A DNA stretch of 46,415 nucleotides from a virus, in IMG/VR virus record IMGVR_UViG_3300042506_000275, positions 1 to 46,415 of that record; one strand, given 5' to 3'. The notes below the pieces were generated by a model. That model was not told the origin of the DNA. It saw only the letters and a list, made by a program, of their open reading frames with translations, and made no database searches. The translations under genes and the position numbers were made by a program. Each line of letters starts with the position of its first letter. Position 1 is the first letter of the stretch. Below are positions 9,429 to 16,461 of this stretch, piece by piece.

Positions 9429-9439
9429 AGAGTCTCCTT

Positions 9440-9703
9440 TTATCGTTCTACCAATGCAATCCAATCTTGATGCACCATATCATTACCATCGTATCCTTGT
9501 CCTTTGTTTTGTGTTCTGTCCCACAAAACACGATCTCCAACACAGATATCTTCAGTAAGTATACCACCAATCGAGACAACTGTCCCCCAAATATACTTAC
9601 TTTTGATTATTTCATTGTATATAATACCCGATTCTGTTTTAACAGAACCTCCGAGATGCGATTTTACACATACCCATTTTCCAAGTGGTTTAAACTTACT
9701 CAT
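9440..9703 (-). CDS. GroES-like co-chaperonin
   Basis: 87 residues from the ATG at 9703, about ten bases after an AAGGAG. The layout is Cpn10-like: FKPLGKWVCVK at the start, a mobile-loop-like segment with ESGIIYNE, then WGTVVSIGG, the EDICVGDRVLWDR strand pair, and a C-terminal DWIALVER. T4 replaces GroES with gp31 to fold its capsid protein; this gene may serve the same purpose, here coupled to DNA polymerase rather than to head genes. It overlaps the upstream methyltransferase by 8 nt. Confidence 0.8.
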   Translation of the reverse strand: MSKFKPLGKWVCVKSHLGGSVKTESGIIYNEIIKSKYIWGTVVSIGGILTEDICVGDRVLWDRTQNKGQGYDGNDMVHQDWIALVER

Positions 9704-10727
9704 TTTCAAATACTCCTTCTAGTGTTTGTGGTATTTCCGTTCTAATACGATCCTCTGCTATCTTAATATATTCAGGATTCAATTCTGTGCCAATAAAATT
9801 TCTATTATGGTTAAGTGATACTATAGCAGTTGTACCGCTTCCTGTAAAGGGATCAAACACAGTTCCTCCAATAGGACATCCTGCCAACACACAAGGTTCA
9901 ATGAGGTCTTTGGGAAATGTAGCGAAGTGTGCACCACGAAACGGTTTAGTTGTCACAGTCCATACAGATCGCTTGTTGCGCTTGCCTGTGTCAACAAAAG
10001 TGTTTCCCACATCTCCTCGTTTAGTTCCTTCTTGAACTGTTGCACCAAACTGTCGGGGTCTTGGTTTGTTCATACTATGTGCAGTTTGTCCTGGCGCACC
10101 ATTAACATTTTTATGCGTATCCGAAACTCCTCGCAACATTCTAGCAGCAGAACTTTCTGCTGCGGGTTCTCGTATTGCTTCGTGGTCAAAGTAATAGTGA
10201 GACTTCTTGCTCAATAGGAAAATATATTCGTGTGCCTTCGTGCATCGGTCTGTCACACTCTCAGGCATCGGATTTGGTTTGTGCCAAATAATATCCTGAC
10301 GAAGATACCATCCGTCTGCTTGAAGTGCAAATGCAACACGCCACGGAATGCCTATAAGATCTTTTGTTTTTATTCCTACACCTTCAAAATTGCGATGCGG
10401 AGTCAAAAATTCTTTTGTCCCACGATTTGATGATTGCTTGTCGCTTTTTGTGTTATGTTCTTTAACACTGTGTGCATAACTATCCCCCAAATTCAACCAC
10501 ACCGTGCCATCATCACGAAGAATACGACGAACTTCACGAAACACTTCTACCATTTTTTGAATATAGGATTCGGGTGTTTGTTCTTGTCCTATTTCTTCTG
10601 TTCCTCCTTGATAATCACGAAGACCGAAATAAGGAGGACTCGTAATACAAGTTTGAACGCATCCCACAGGCATTGTCTTCATTCCTGCAATGCAATCTCC
10701 TAGTATAATTTTATGCGTGTTGATCAT
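9696..10727 (-). CDS. DNA methyltransferase, N6-adenine/N4-cytosine type (beta class)
   Basis: 343 residues from the ATG at 10727 (MINTHKIILGDC); the longer frame to 10865 runs into the upstream gene and lacks the family start. The catalytic motif IV ITSPPYFGL is at ~28-36 and the AdoMet-binding motif FDPFTGSGTT near 291-300. This order, with the target-recognition region between them (~130-275), defines beta-class MTases. Asn/Asp-Pro-Pro-Tyr types methylate exocyclic amines; SPPY is often, but not only, N4-cytosine. It overlaps the preceding MTase by 17 nt. No cognate restriction enzyme is visible, so it is probably an orphan protecting or marking phage DNA. Confidence 0.9.
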   Translation of the reverse strand: MINTHKIILGDCIAGMKTMPVGCVQTCITSPPYFGLRDYQGGTEEIGQEQTPESYIQKMVEVFREVRRILRDDGTVWLNLGDSYAHSVKEHNTKSDKQSSNRGTKEFLTPHRNFEGVGIKTKDLIGIPWRVAFALQADGWYLRQDIIWHKPNPMPESVTDRCTKAHEYIFLLSKKSHYYFDHEAIREPAAESSAARMLRGVSDTHKNVNGAPGQTAHSMNKPRPRQFGATVQEGTKRGDVGNTFVDTGKRNKRSVWTVTTKPFRGAHFATFPKDLIEPCVLAGCPIGGTVFDPFTGSGTTAIVSLNHNRNFIGTELNPEYIKIAEDRIRTEIPQTLEGVFENE

Positions 10728-11481
10728 TGGTTTGCTTTCGTTTTTCGTTCCATTCTTCAAATAATAAAATCTGTTTGCTTGACAACTCTGATCCAACATA
10801 GGAAAGATTGCGGTTGATACACGCCTTCGCAGTTGTACCGATCCCAATAAAGTTATCATATACAAGAGCGGTTGGTTGAGCGTAAATACTTAAAAGTTTT
10901 TCGGCGAACTCTGTAGAGAAAGTCGCTTTATTCAGATCGTTGCTACCATCGTTGTTTTTTGCTTCAATGAAATTGTCCACCAAATCAAAATACTTCTGTC
11001 CGTTTGTTCCAACCTTGAACGATTTGTTTGTTGTGAAAGTGTCTAATGTCTTCTCTCTACAGAACACATAAACAAACTCACAAATTCTCCTACACCTATT
11101 GGGAGATGCAGGATGAGGAATAGCAGTAGGTTTCTTCCATACAATAGTATCCGCAATTGTGAATGAAGTATTGTTGCAAATGGTTGAGACAAGATGATAT
11201 GGCAAGGCAGGATTCTCAATTGAATATGAGAAGTTGAATAACACACAACCATTCTCCACAAGAACTGCATCATATCCTTGAAACACATTGGTGATGAAAT
11301 CAAGATATTCGTCTTGGGTTTTCCAATCATCATACCCATCATACCGAAAAGACTTGTCTGCATATCCTCCTTTGCGAGGAGTCATATTGTATGGAGGAGA
11401 TGTCAGCACGACATCTACTTGCTGTTGCATTTCAGGTCTCTTCATTGTCAACAGACAATCTTCATTGAAGATGATGTTCAT
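10711..11481 (-). CDS. Second beta-class DNA methyltransferase
   Basis: 256 residues from the ATG at 11481, which overlaps the upstream stop as ATGA. Motif IV LTSPPYNMT is at ~26-34 and the AdoMet motif near ~209-217 is DNFIGIGTT, slightly changed from DPFxGSGTT; NPP-type helix features follow. The recognition region is short. It is unlike the neighbouring MTase outside the motifs, so the two probably recognise different sites. It lies in the same translationally coupled string as the two acyltransferase-like genes upstream. Confidence 0.88.
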   Translation of the reverse strand: MNIIFNEDCLLTMKRPEMQQQVDVVLTSPPYNMTPRKGGYADKSFRYDGYDDWKTQDEYLDFITNVFQGYDAVLVENGCVLFNFSYSIENPALPYHLVSTICNNTSFTIADTIVWKKPTAIPHPASPNRCRRICEFVYVFCREKTLDTFTTNKSFKVGTNGQKYFDLVDNFIEAKNNDGSNDLNKATFSTEFAEKLLSIYAQPTALVYDNFIGIGTTAKACINRNLSYVGSELSSKQILLFEEWNEKRKQTNDQHA

Positions 11482-12125
11482 ATAAGAAACTCTCCAAGTG
11501 TTGTTTTTCTGATAATGGTAGGATCGTCGTATTGATACAAGTTGATTTTGCGTTTGCTTGTCTGCTTCCATGTGTTGGTGTGAGAAATTCCCAAACGATC
11601 ACCAACATGATTCCAATTCATTGCATTCCAAAATATATTTGATTCCAAATCTTCAGCGCAACCACAACCAAAGTCATGGCAACCAATGCTTGCACCATAG
11701 GCAACAACATTTGCTAATAGATTTCGCCCTCTCTCAAATTTTCTAGCATCGGATTGAATACAAATTTGTGCTATTTTTCCTCTACGATCTTTGCTTCTAA
11801 AATTTCCAAAAGAAGCAAGAACAAATCCAACAAGATCGCTGTTGTTTGTGCAAACCCACATACGATCATTGCACACATTCGACCATCGTTTACCTGTTTT
11901 TATTCCTGTGATTGCTGCTGTGTAAGCAGGTTTAGGAATGAATCCCAATGAGTGCGCTTCTTTTTTAGTTAAATCCAAAATATACGGAACATCTTCTACT
12001 GTTGCAGGACGAACATCGTCACCATTGGACGAACCAACAACATATAATTTATTGTTAGGTGTTATGAGTTTCGAGCATTGTTCGCCTGTCAAACCAAAAG
12101 AAACTATTGGAATAATATTACTCAT
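11478..12125 (-). CDS. GNAT-family acyltransferase-like protein
   Basis: 215 residues; the ATG overlaps the stop of the Mom-like gene (ATGA). A GNAT core is visible at ~38-180: DVRPATVEDVPYILDL at the start, the motif A region GKIAQICIQ...RGRNLLANVVAYG with the acyl-CoA-binding arginine/glycine turn, then SNIFWNAMNWNHVGDR near the end of the fold. A short basic tail follows. Substrate unknown. Its position between a Mom-like gene and a DNA methyltransferase suggests a role in base modification, but a protein or small-molecule substrate is possible. Confidence 0.75.
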   Translation of the reverse strand: MSNIIPIVSFGLTGEQCSKLITPNNKLYVVGSSNGDDVRPATVEDVPYILDLTKKEAHSLGFIPKPAYTAAITGIKTGKRWSNVCNDRMWVCTNNSDLVGFVLASFGNFRSKDRRGKIAQICIQSDARKFERGRNLLANVVAYGASIGCHDFGCGCAEDLESNIFWNAMNWNHVGDRLGISHTNTWKQTSKRKINLYQYDDPTIIRKTTLGEFLI

Positions 12126-12877
12126 TCAAATGCTTCTTCTAGTGTGTTTTTTACCACCGGCGCAATACATTTTGGACAAGGATACTGCTTGCCGAATCTA
12201 GCGTCTGTAACAGTTTTAGTTCCACCGCAACAATCGTATTGTTTGGTATCAGTTTTTTTCGGATAACTTTGCTCGCCGTACAAGCACTTCAAATCTTTCG
12301 CCATAATGTAAGCGTATCTGTGCTTTTGAGTTCTATTGATCCATACGCCTTGTTTATCTTTTGTTGCGCCACGAGGATTTACTTTCCATTCGCCATTCCT
12401 TTCACAATAAAAGAAATCACTTTTCTTGTCGGTCAATCCATAATATTTGAAATTACATACTTGATATATGCTTCCTGCGTGTCTGCTGTCGTCTGCTAAA
12501 GTTATAAGTGCTTTTACACCTTGTCGCTTCAAAAATCGTATACTGTTTCCTAAAAGATAAGAAGTTGCATTAGTTCCATTAAGTTCAGGTAACACACACA
12601 ACCGACTCAATTCCATTACTGTTTGATCGGAATTCTCTAATCCAAACCAACCTTTCAGAGCAACATTACCTTGTGGATTCGTCATAGTTGCCACACCCAC
12701 CAACTGATTTGTTTCTGTGTAATACAAACCATAAGAAAATTTGGAGAAGAATCTTGCATCTCCCAAATAATGATGTTGCCTGATAAAGTCATATGCCACT
12801 TTTTTATCTATTTGTTTAATACTAAAAATAGAGTTTGCTTTAACTTCTCTTGCAATGAATTTCTGCAAATTCATCAT
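12122..12877 (-). CDS. Mom-like DNA-modifying acyltransferase-fold protein
   Basis: 251 residues from ATG 12877, one base after the SpeD-like stop. It matches the pattern of phage Mu Mom relatives: FIRQHHYLGDARF near the start, ELSRLCVLPEL (~89-99), then ALITLADDSRHAGSIYQ (~123-139) followed by NFKYYG. Mom has a GNAT-like fold and converts adenine in DNA to N6-carbamoylmethyladenine, blocking many restriction enzymes. The C-terminus adds Cys pairs (DCCGG and PCPKC) that could bind zinc; as far as I know this is not part of Mu Mom. The homology call rests on motifs. Chemistry on this phage's DNA is inferred. Confidence 0.78.
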   Translation of the reverse strand: MMNLQKFIAREVKANSIFSIKQIDKKVAYDFIRQHHYLGDARFFSKFSYGLYYTETNQLVGVATMTNPQGNVALKGWFGLENSDQTVMELSRLCVLPELNGTNATSYLLGNSIRFLKRQGVKALITLADDSRHAGSIYQVCNFKYYGLTDKKSDFFYCERNGEWKVNPRGATKDKQGVWINRTQKHRYAYIMAKDLKCLYGEQSYPKKTDTKQYDCCGGTKTVTDARFGKQYPCPKCIAPVVKNTLEEAFE

Positions 12878-12878
12878 T

Positions 12879-13280
12879 TTATCCACTAATATCGCCATAT
12901 CCTGTGCCACGAACAAAATAATGTTCTTCTACTTTGTCAAACCCAAAGCACTCTCGTGCATAATCAAGAATAATCGTCTTATCAAACCGATTACAAGAAT
13001 AAACATCAAGAGTAATAAATCGTTTGGGTTCCATAGAATGAATTTGAATGCCACTTTCTATAAGAGGAACCCAACCACTTACTCCTGCTTTATCGGGATA
13101 CATTTCATATCCATTTTTAATTGGACCATGCATTACTACGGGTTGTGACATACGAGTCATGCCGATCTTGTCTACTACTCGTTCCAAAAACCTGTAATGT
13201 AGTTCCAAGTCATCGGCTGCTCCGACACGACAATTGTACATATCAAGATAATAAGAGTAACCAAAGGGAGTATTGCTCAT
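12879..13280 (-). CDS. speD: S-adenosylmethionine decarboxylase-like protein (SpeD type)
   Basis: 133 residues from ATG 13280. The layout is that of small prokaryotic AdoMet decarboxylases: GYSYYLDMYNC strand, DLELHYRFLERVV helix, GVSGWVPLIESGIQIHS (~66-82) and ITLDVYSC (~89-96). The self-cleavage pair Glu75-Ser76, the later His81 and the Cys96 all appear kept, so an active pyruvoyl enzyme is plausible. It would make decarboxylated AdoMet, the aminopropyl donor for spermidine. Some marine T4-like phages carry speD as a metabolic gene; here it lies inside a DNA-modification cluster. The ATG sits 7 nt after a -10 box, with no Shine-Dalgarno. Confidence 0.82.
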   Translation of the reverse strand: MSNTPFGYSYYLDMYNCRVGAADDLELHYRFLERVVDKIGMTRMSQPVVMHGPIKNGYEMYPDKAGVSGWVPLIESGIQIHSMEPKRFITLDVYSCNRFDKTIILDYARECFGFDKVEEHYFVRGTGYGDISG

Positions 13281-13286
13281 ATGCAT

Positions 13287-13314
13287 AGTATACACCAAAT
13301 TATCAGGATGTCAA
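13287..13314 (-). promoter_or_regulatory. Sigma70-like promoter placing speD on a leaderless mRNA
   Basis: Minus-strand TTGACA (13309-13314), 16 nt, TATACT (13287-13292). The -35 overlaps the stop codon of the upstream gene. The ATG of the SpeD-like gene begins exactly 7 nt downstream of the last base of the -10, where transcription should start. It would drive speD-mom-GNAT-MTase-MTase-groES-43. Confidence 0.75.
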
Positions 13315-13670
13315 CTGTTTTCTTTAATATTTGAAGATTCTATTATTTTATTTTGATCTTCTTTATCTTTAATATATGCGGCGAGCAAAACCATATAATT
13401 TATAACATCCACACAAGTGTCTGCAAAAGACTCATCCTTTACATTCATCTTGCCACTTTGCAAAAAAGAAGATAATCTGCTCATTTTATCTGTTAATCTT
13501 ACCATAAATCCTGCTTCTGTTTTACATATTCCCATTGCTTCTACTCTTGTAAAATTAGCAAAAGGTTCAATGCCATCTCTTCCTGCATAGTCTCTATTTT
13601 TTAGACTCATTAAATCTTTTGCTTCTCCACAAAGAGTACCGTGAAACTTTAATAATTCATCTCTTGTCAT
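13311..13670 (-). CDS. DUF1599 / Nmad1 (nucleotide modification associated) protein
   Basis: 119 residues. The signature of this family is visible: KNRDYAGRDGIEPFANF (~24-40), then MGIC, GFMVRLTDKMSRL (~54-66) and a final DTCVDVINYMVLLAAY helix. The family is all-alpha and is named for its association with nucleotide and base modification loci in phages and bacteria; its biochemical activity is not settled, to my knowledge. It lies between the PLP-fold gene (18 nt upstream) and the SpeD-like gene, which fits the named association. Confidence 0.8.
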   Translation of the reverse strand: MTRDELLKFHGTLCGEAKDLMSLKNRDYAGRDGIEPFANFTRVEAMGICKTEAGFMVRLTDKMSRLSSFLQSGKMNVKDESFADTCVDVINYMVLLAAYIKDKEDQNKIIESSNIKENS

Positions 13671-13688
13671 ATTATATTCCTTTCTTAT

Positions 13689-14426
13689 TTAAGCTCCGAC
13701 ATTCCAAAACATTGAATTTTTCGACGCATATTTTCTTATAAATTTCCACGCCTTTGCATCATATGTTGGAGCAGAAGGAAATGGAGGTTCGTCTTCTGCG
13801 TTTACAGGACGACTAAACTCTAATTCGCATTTATATAATTTTGCTCTTCCTAATTGTTTAAGTCCCATAGCGTGTCCAACAGAAACACAATGAAATTCTG
13901 CTTGCGGCCAAGCCATCTGAAGTCCTCTAGTCAACGTTCCGCTCGATCCAACTGTCCACACTTCATTTGGAGTGATACACATCTCTTGAGCAACAGCGCA
14001 AATATTATGAAGCACTTCATCTGTTCCAAATCCAATAGGAAATAATTTTCTTTCTTTTGAATTCTCTGCCACATAATCTCTTGCTCTTTTTTCTGTAACA
14101 GATAACATTCCCATTTCTACCATTCGAATATCTGCTCCAAATGCCCTTGCCTTTATTTGATACGGATGAAGATTTTCTAATTTTCTTTTTGCCATAAACA
14201 AGGTACATTTTTTATTAAAATGAGAACATACTCTTGCCAAAGCAATTTGTGCATATCCTGTAGCAGGAGAAGATCCGTATACCATTTCGTTTCCTGGAAA
14301 ATCACGAACTAAAGATTGAATAAATCTAGTCTTTGATCCTCCTTCTAGCAGATCATCACGAACAACATATATTCCTTCGTGCATCTCTACAATCGGAGGA
14401 GCATTTAACTGATCATCAAACATCAA
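13689..14426 (-). CDS. PLP-dependent enzyme, ACC deaminase / cysteine desulfhydrase fold
   Basis: 245 residues, shorter than bacterial ACC deaminases (~340). Fold-type II signs: VRDDLLEGGSKTRF (~22-35), with Lys32 as the likely PLP lysine; SSPATGYAQIALARV (~52-66); and a phosphate-binding loop VGSSGTLTRGL (~159-169). In this family PLP enzymes deaminate or eliminate amino acids, or act in beta-replacement. The gene overlaps the methyltransferase-like gene upstream by 4 nt (ATGA), suggesting that they work together. Substrate unknown. A DNA-bound or nucleotide-bound amino acid is one option; loss of some family regions means altered chemistry is likely. Confidence 0.75.
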   Translation of the reverse strand: MMFDDQLNAPPIVEMHEGIYVVRDDLLEGGSKTRFIQSLVRDFPGNEMVYGSSPATGYAQIALARVCSHFNKKCTLFMAKRKLENLHPYQIKARAFGADIRMVEMGMLSVTEKRARDYVAENSKERKLFPIGFGTDEVLHNICAVAQEMCITPNEVWTVGSSGTLTRGLQMAWPQAEFHCVSVGHAMGLKQLGRAKLYKCELEFSRPVNAEDEPPFPSAPTYDAKAWKFIRKYASKNSMFWNVGA

Positions 14427-15691
14427 AAAAAAGATTCCAAAGTAGAAGGAGCAAGAGTTTTATATTCCGTAGTTCCTTTTCTAAAGACCCACACAGGTTC
14501 AATAAATATTTGTTCTAATTCTGTTGTATTTGGACGAGCCATCATTCTCATTCCAATTTTACCAATATAATTAGAATCTTTTAATTGCTTAAATTCTTCT
14601 ACCATATCATCGCAAAGATTGAAACGAGTGCCTTGTCGTGATCGTGGTTCAATAATATTAATCATCATATATCCCTTTTGCTTAATAGTATCCCATACTT
14701 GTTTTGTAACCGCAAAAAAGAAATCATTTTTCCAAGCATCAAACGAGGAATATCTGTTCCAAGATTGATCACAAGTTTTTTCTGTATCAGATGCATATTT
14801 TTCTGTTTCAAAATAAGGAGGAGAGGTAAAGTAAAAATCAAAAGTATCTTTGTATTCGCTCCAATCCACATCTTCTGCCGGCTTTCGCCATATCTTCACG
14901 GTCTTTTTTCCAATACATTCAAAGTAATCTTCTGATTCGTGTATCACAGGTTCGACACCAAGCAATCGTTCATAAGCAACACATTGATTTAGATACACAG
15001 CAAAGACATCAGGATTTGGATCACAACCCACATACAATGTCGTACACGGAGTTCCATAGAATCCTGCGAGTCTATCTCCCCATCCACAGGAAGTATCTAA
15101 TACATTTCGTGCTTTGTGCTTTTCATAAAGTGCTTTTGCTACTGATGGTTTAAATTGTGTTGCTGTGTATGTTCCTAAACGAAATGCAGCTCTAAAAGCA
15201 CCTCCATCAAGATCAGAGTTTTCCATAACTCCTTCTCTCCAAAAAATCCAATTCATCTTGGATAATTTTTCTTGATCGTTCCATATCTCTAGTGGAGCTG
15301 GACTAGAGTTTGATCCACACTTCATTCTATTTTCTTGTTGAAAGAAATTACTAATCTCATTAAATACATGAGACTTGTCAATTACTCCGAGAGGAGAATC
15401 GGAATACTTGTACTTGTAATCATATCTTTCTTTTACAACAGGAAAATGCTTGTATTGATTCATATGCGAACGAGCAGAAAACTTTCTAAATGACTCTCCC
15501 ATTTCATTTTCTGTGATAGGAATAAGTGGAAACGGAATATTATTTGTATGAATATACTCTGCAAGAGCATCACGAATTTCGTCTTTTGAATATGTTGCAA
15601 TTAATTGTTTCCATTTTTCTGTGGATACGCAAGGCAATCCTGTTGCATCGCAATTGCCTGCAAAGAACTGTACAATTTCCGAACACACCAT
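14423..15691 (-). CDS. AdoMet-dependent DNA methyltransferase-like protein with N-terminal extension
   Basis: 422 residues. A ~160-residue N-terminal part of unknown kind is followed by a Rossmann MTase: motif I VLDTSCGWGDRLAG (~197-210), acidic VGCDPNPD (~221-228), and catalytic YFTSPPYFETEKY (~287-299). Motif I comes before SPPY, so the order is opposite to the two beta-class MTases downstream. SPPY points to an exocyclic amine on DNA, but residues after it are unusual and a donor other than AdoMet cannot be excluded. It follows dut after one base and overlaps the PLP-fold gene as ATGA. Confidence 0.8.
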   Translation of the reverse strand: MVCSEIVQFFAGNCDATGLPCVSTEKWKQLIATYSKDEIRDALAEYIHTNNIPFPLIPITENEMGESFRKFSARSHMNQYKHFPVVKERYDYKYKYSDSPLGVIDKSHVFNEISNFFQQENRMKCGSNSSPAPLEIWNDQEKLSKMNWIFWREGVMENSDLDGGAFRAAFRLGTYTATQFKPSVAKALYEKHKARNVLDTSCGWGDRLAGFYGTPCTTLYVGCDPNPDVFAVYLNQCVAYERLLGVEPVIHESEDYFECIGKKTVKIWRKPAEDVDWSEYKDTFDFYFTSPPYFETEKYASDTEKTCDQSWNRYSSFDAWKNDFFFAVTKQVWDTIKQKGYMMINIIEPRSRQGTRFNLCDDMVEEFKQLKDSNYIGKIGMRMMARPNTTELEQIFIEPVWVFRKGTTEYKTLAPSTLESFF

Positions 15692-15692
15692 A

Positions 15693-16205
15693 TTAGACTC
15701 CTGTACTTCCGAATCCCCCGACTCTTTGTGTTTTTTTCATAGGCGGATACATTATGTGTTCAATAGATGTTGGTTGATTTTGCACAAGTTCGCCTTGACA
15801 AATCCTAGAACCAGAAGTGATTACAGCAGGAGATCCCATTGCAGATATCATAATCATTACTTCTTGAGTGTAATCAGAATCTATTACACCTTCTGCATTT
15901 GAGAGAATTATTCCTTCTTTCAAAGCAAGACCACTTCGAGCATGAAGACGAACAGAAAATCCTTTTGGAATGTCTAATATGATTCCTGTTGGAATCAATG
16001 CTCTCCATCCCTTTGGGATGGTTATTAAGAAATCTTTACCAACAAAGAGTTCTTGTTTTATGTTTTGAGGACCATAGGCAACTACAACAGAATTTTTTAG
16101 TTGAGCGCAAATATCAAAACAAGCAGATTCTTCTGTGGAAAACTTTGGAACAGATGAACCTGAATCGGGAATAAGGTAAACGCCTAATGTTTGTTGTATC
16201 ATCAT
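15693..16205 (-). CDS. dut: dUTP diphosphatase
   Basis: 170 residues, trimeric dUTPase type. All five motifs are present: ACFDICA (~28-34), HARSGLALKEGI (~91-102), EGVIDSDYTQEV (~105-116), RICQGELV (~134-141) and the C-terminal RVGGFGSTG. It turns dUTP into dUMP, which feeds ThyX and keeps uracil out of DNA. Two ATGs stand in tandem (16205 and 16202). The first lies exactly 7 nt after the -10 of a sigma70-like promoter and has no close Shine-Dalgarno, so the mRNA may be leaderless. It heads the unit dut-MTase-PLP-Nmad1. Confidence 0.95.
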   Translation of the reverse strand: MMIQQTLGVYLIPDSGSSVPKFSTEESACFDICAQLKNSVVVAYGPQNIKQELFVGKDFLITIPKGWRALIPTGIILDIPKGFSVRLHARSGLALKEGIILSNAEGVIDSDYTQEVMIMISAMGSPAVITSGSRICQGELVQNQPTSIEHIMYPPMKKTQRVGGFGSTGV

Positions 16206-16211
16206 AATAAG

Positions 16212-16239
16212 ATTCTATCCTGTATTGTAGAAAAGTCAA
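16212..16239 (-). promoter_or_regulatory. Sigma70-like promoter placing dut on a leaderless mRNA
   Basis: Minus-strand TTGACT (16234-16239), 16 nt, TAGAAT (16212-16217); TTGACTTTT extended -35 as at uvsX, 55 and uvsY. The predicted transcription start coincides with the A of the dut ATG. Confidence 0.7.
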
Positions 16240-16242
16240 GTA

Positions 16243-16461
16243 TTAGTCTACTAATTTTAATATTTTATATGATTCTGTTCTTTGCAATAAGATACTAAGT
16301 GTACTATATCTTTTTAATATTTGAGAATTGAAGGTTCTTATTAGTTTTATTCCATTTTCCTTCTCTAAAATTTCATGTCCATATGCAGGAGAAATTTTAA
16401 CAATGGAATGATATGTTTTCTCTTGTATTTCGTGTGATTTATTTGCAATCTTTAATATCAA
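16243..16461 (-). CDS. Small hypothetical protein with TTG start
   Basis: 72 residues if started at TTG 16461, which overlaps the stop of the upstream gene as TTGA and follows an AAAGGT. A longer frame up to 16548 exists but would overlap the upstream gene by 90 nt. The product is basic and mixed alpha/beta (ILKIANKSHEIQEKTY). It is not recognised. It closes the accessory glycan unit, just before the dut promoter. Confidence 0.55.
   Translation of the reverse strand: MILKIANKSHEIQEKTYHSIVKISPAYGHEILEKENGIKLIRTFNSQILKRYSTLSILLQRTESYKILKLVD

Noticed and set aside
9467-9745. Plus-strand frames opposite the GroES-like gene
   Set aside because: Antisense to a gene with clear family motifs; no start signals.
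9440-11481. The two DNA methyltransferases as part of a restriction-modification system
   Set aside because: No endonuclease gene is next to them; the neighbours are a GroES-like gene, an acyltransferase and DNA polymerase.
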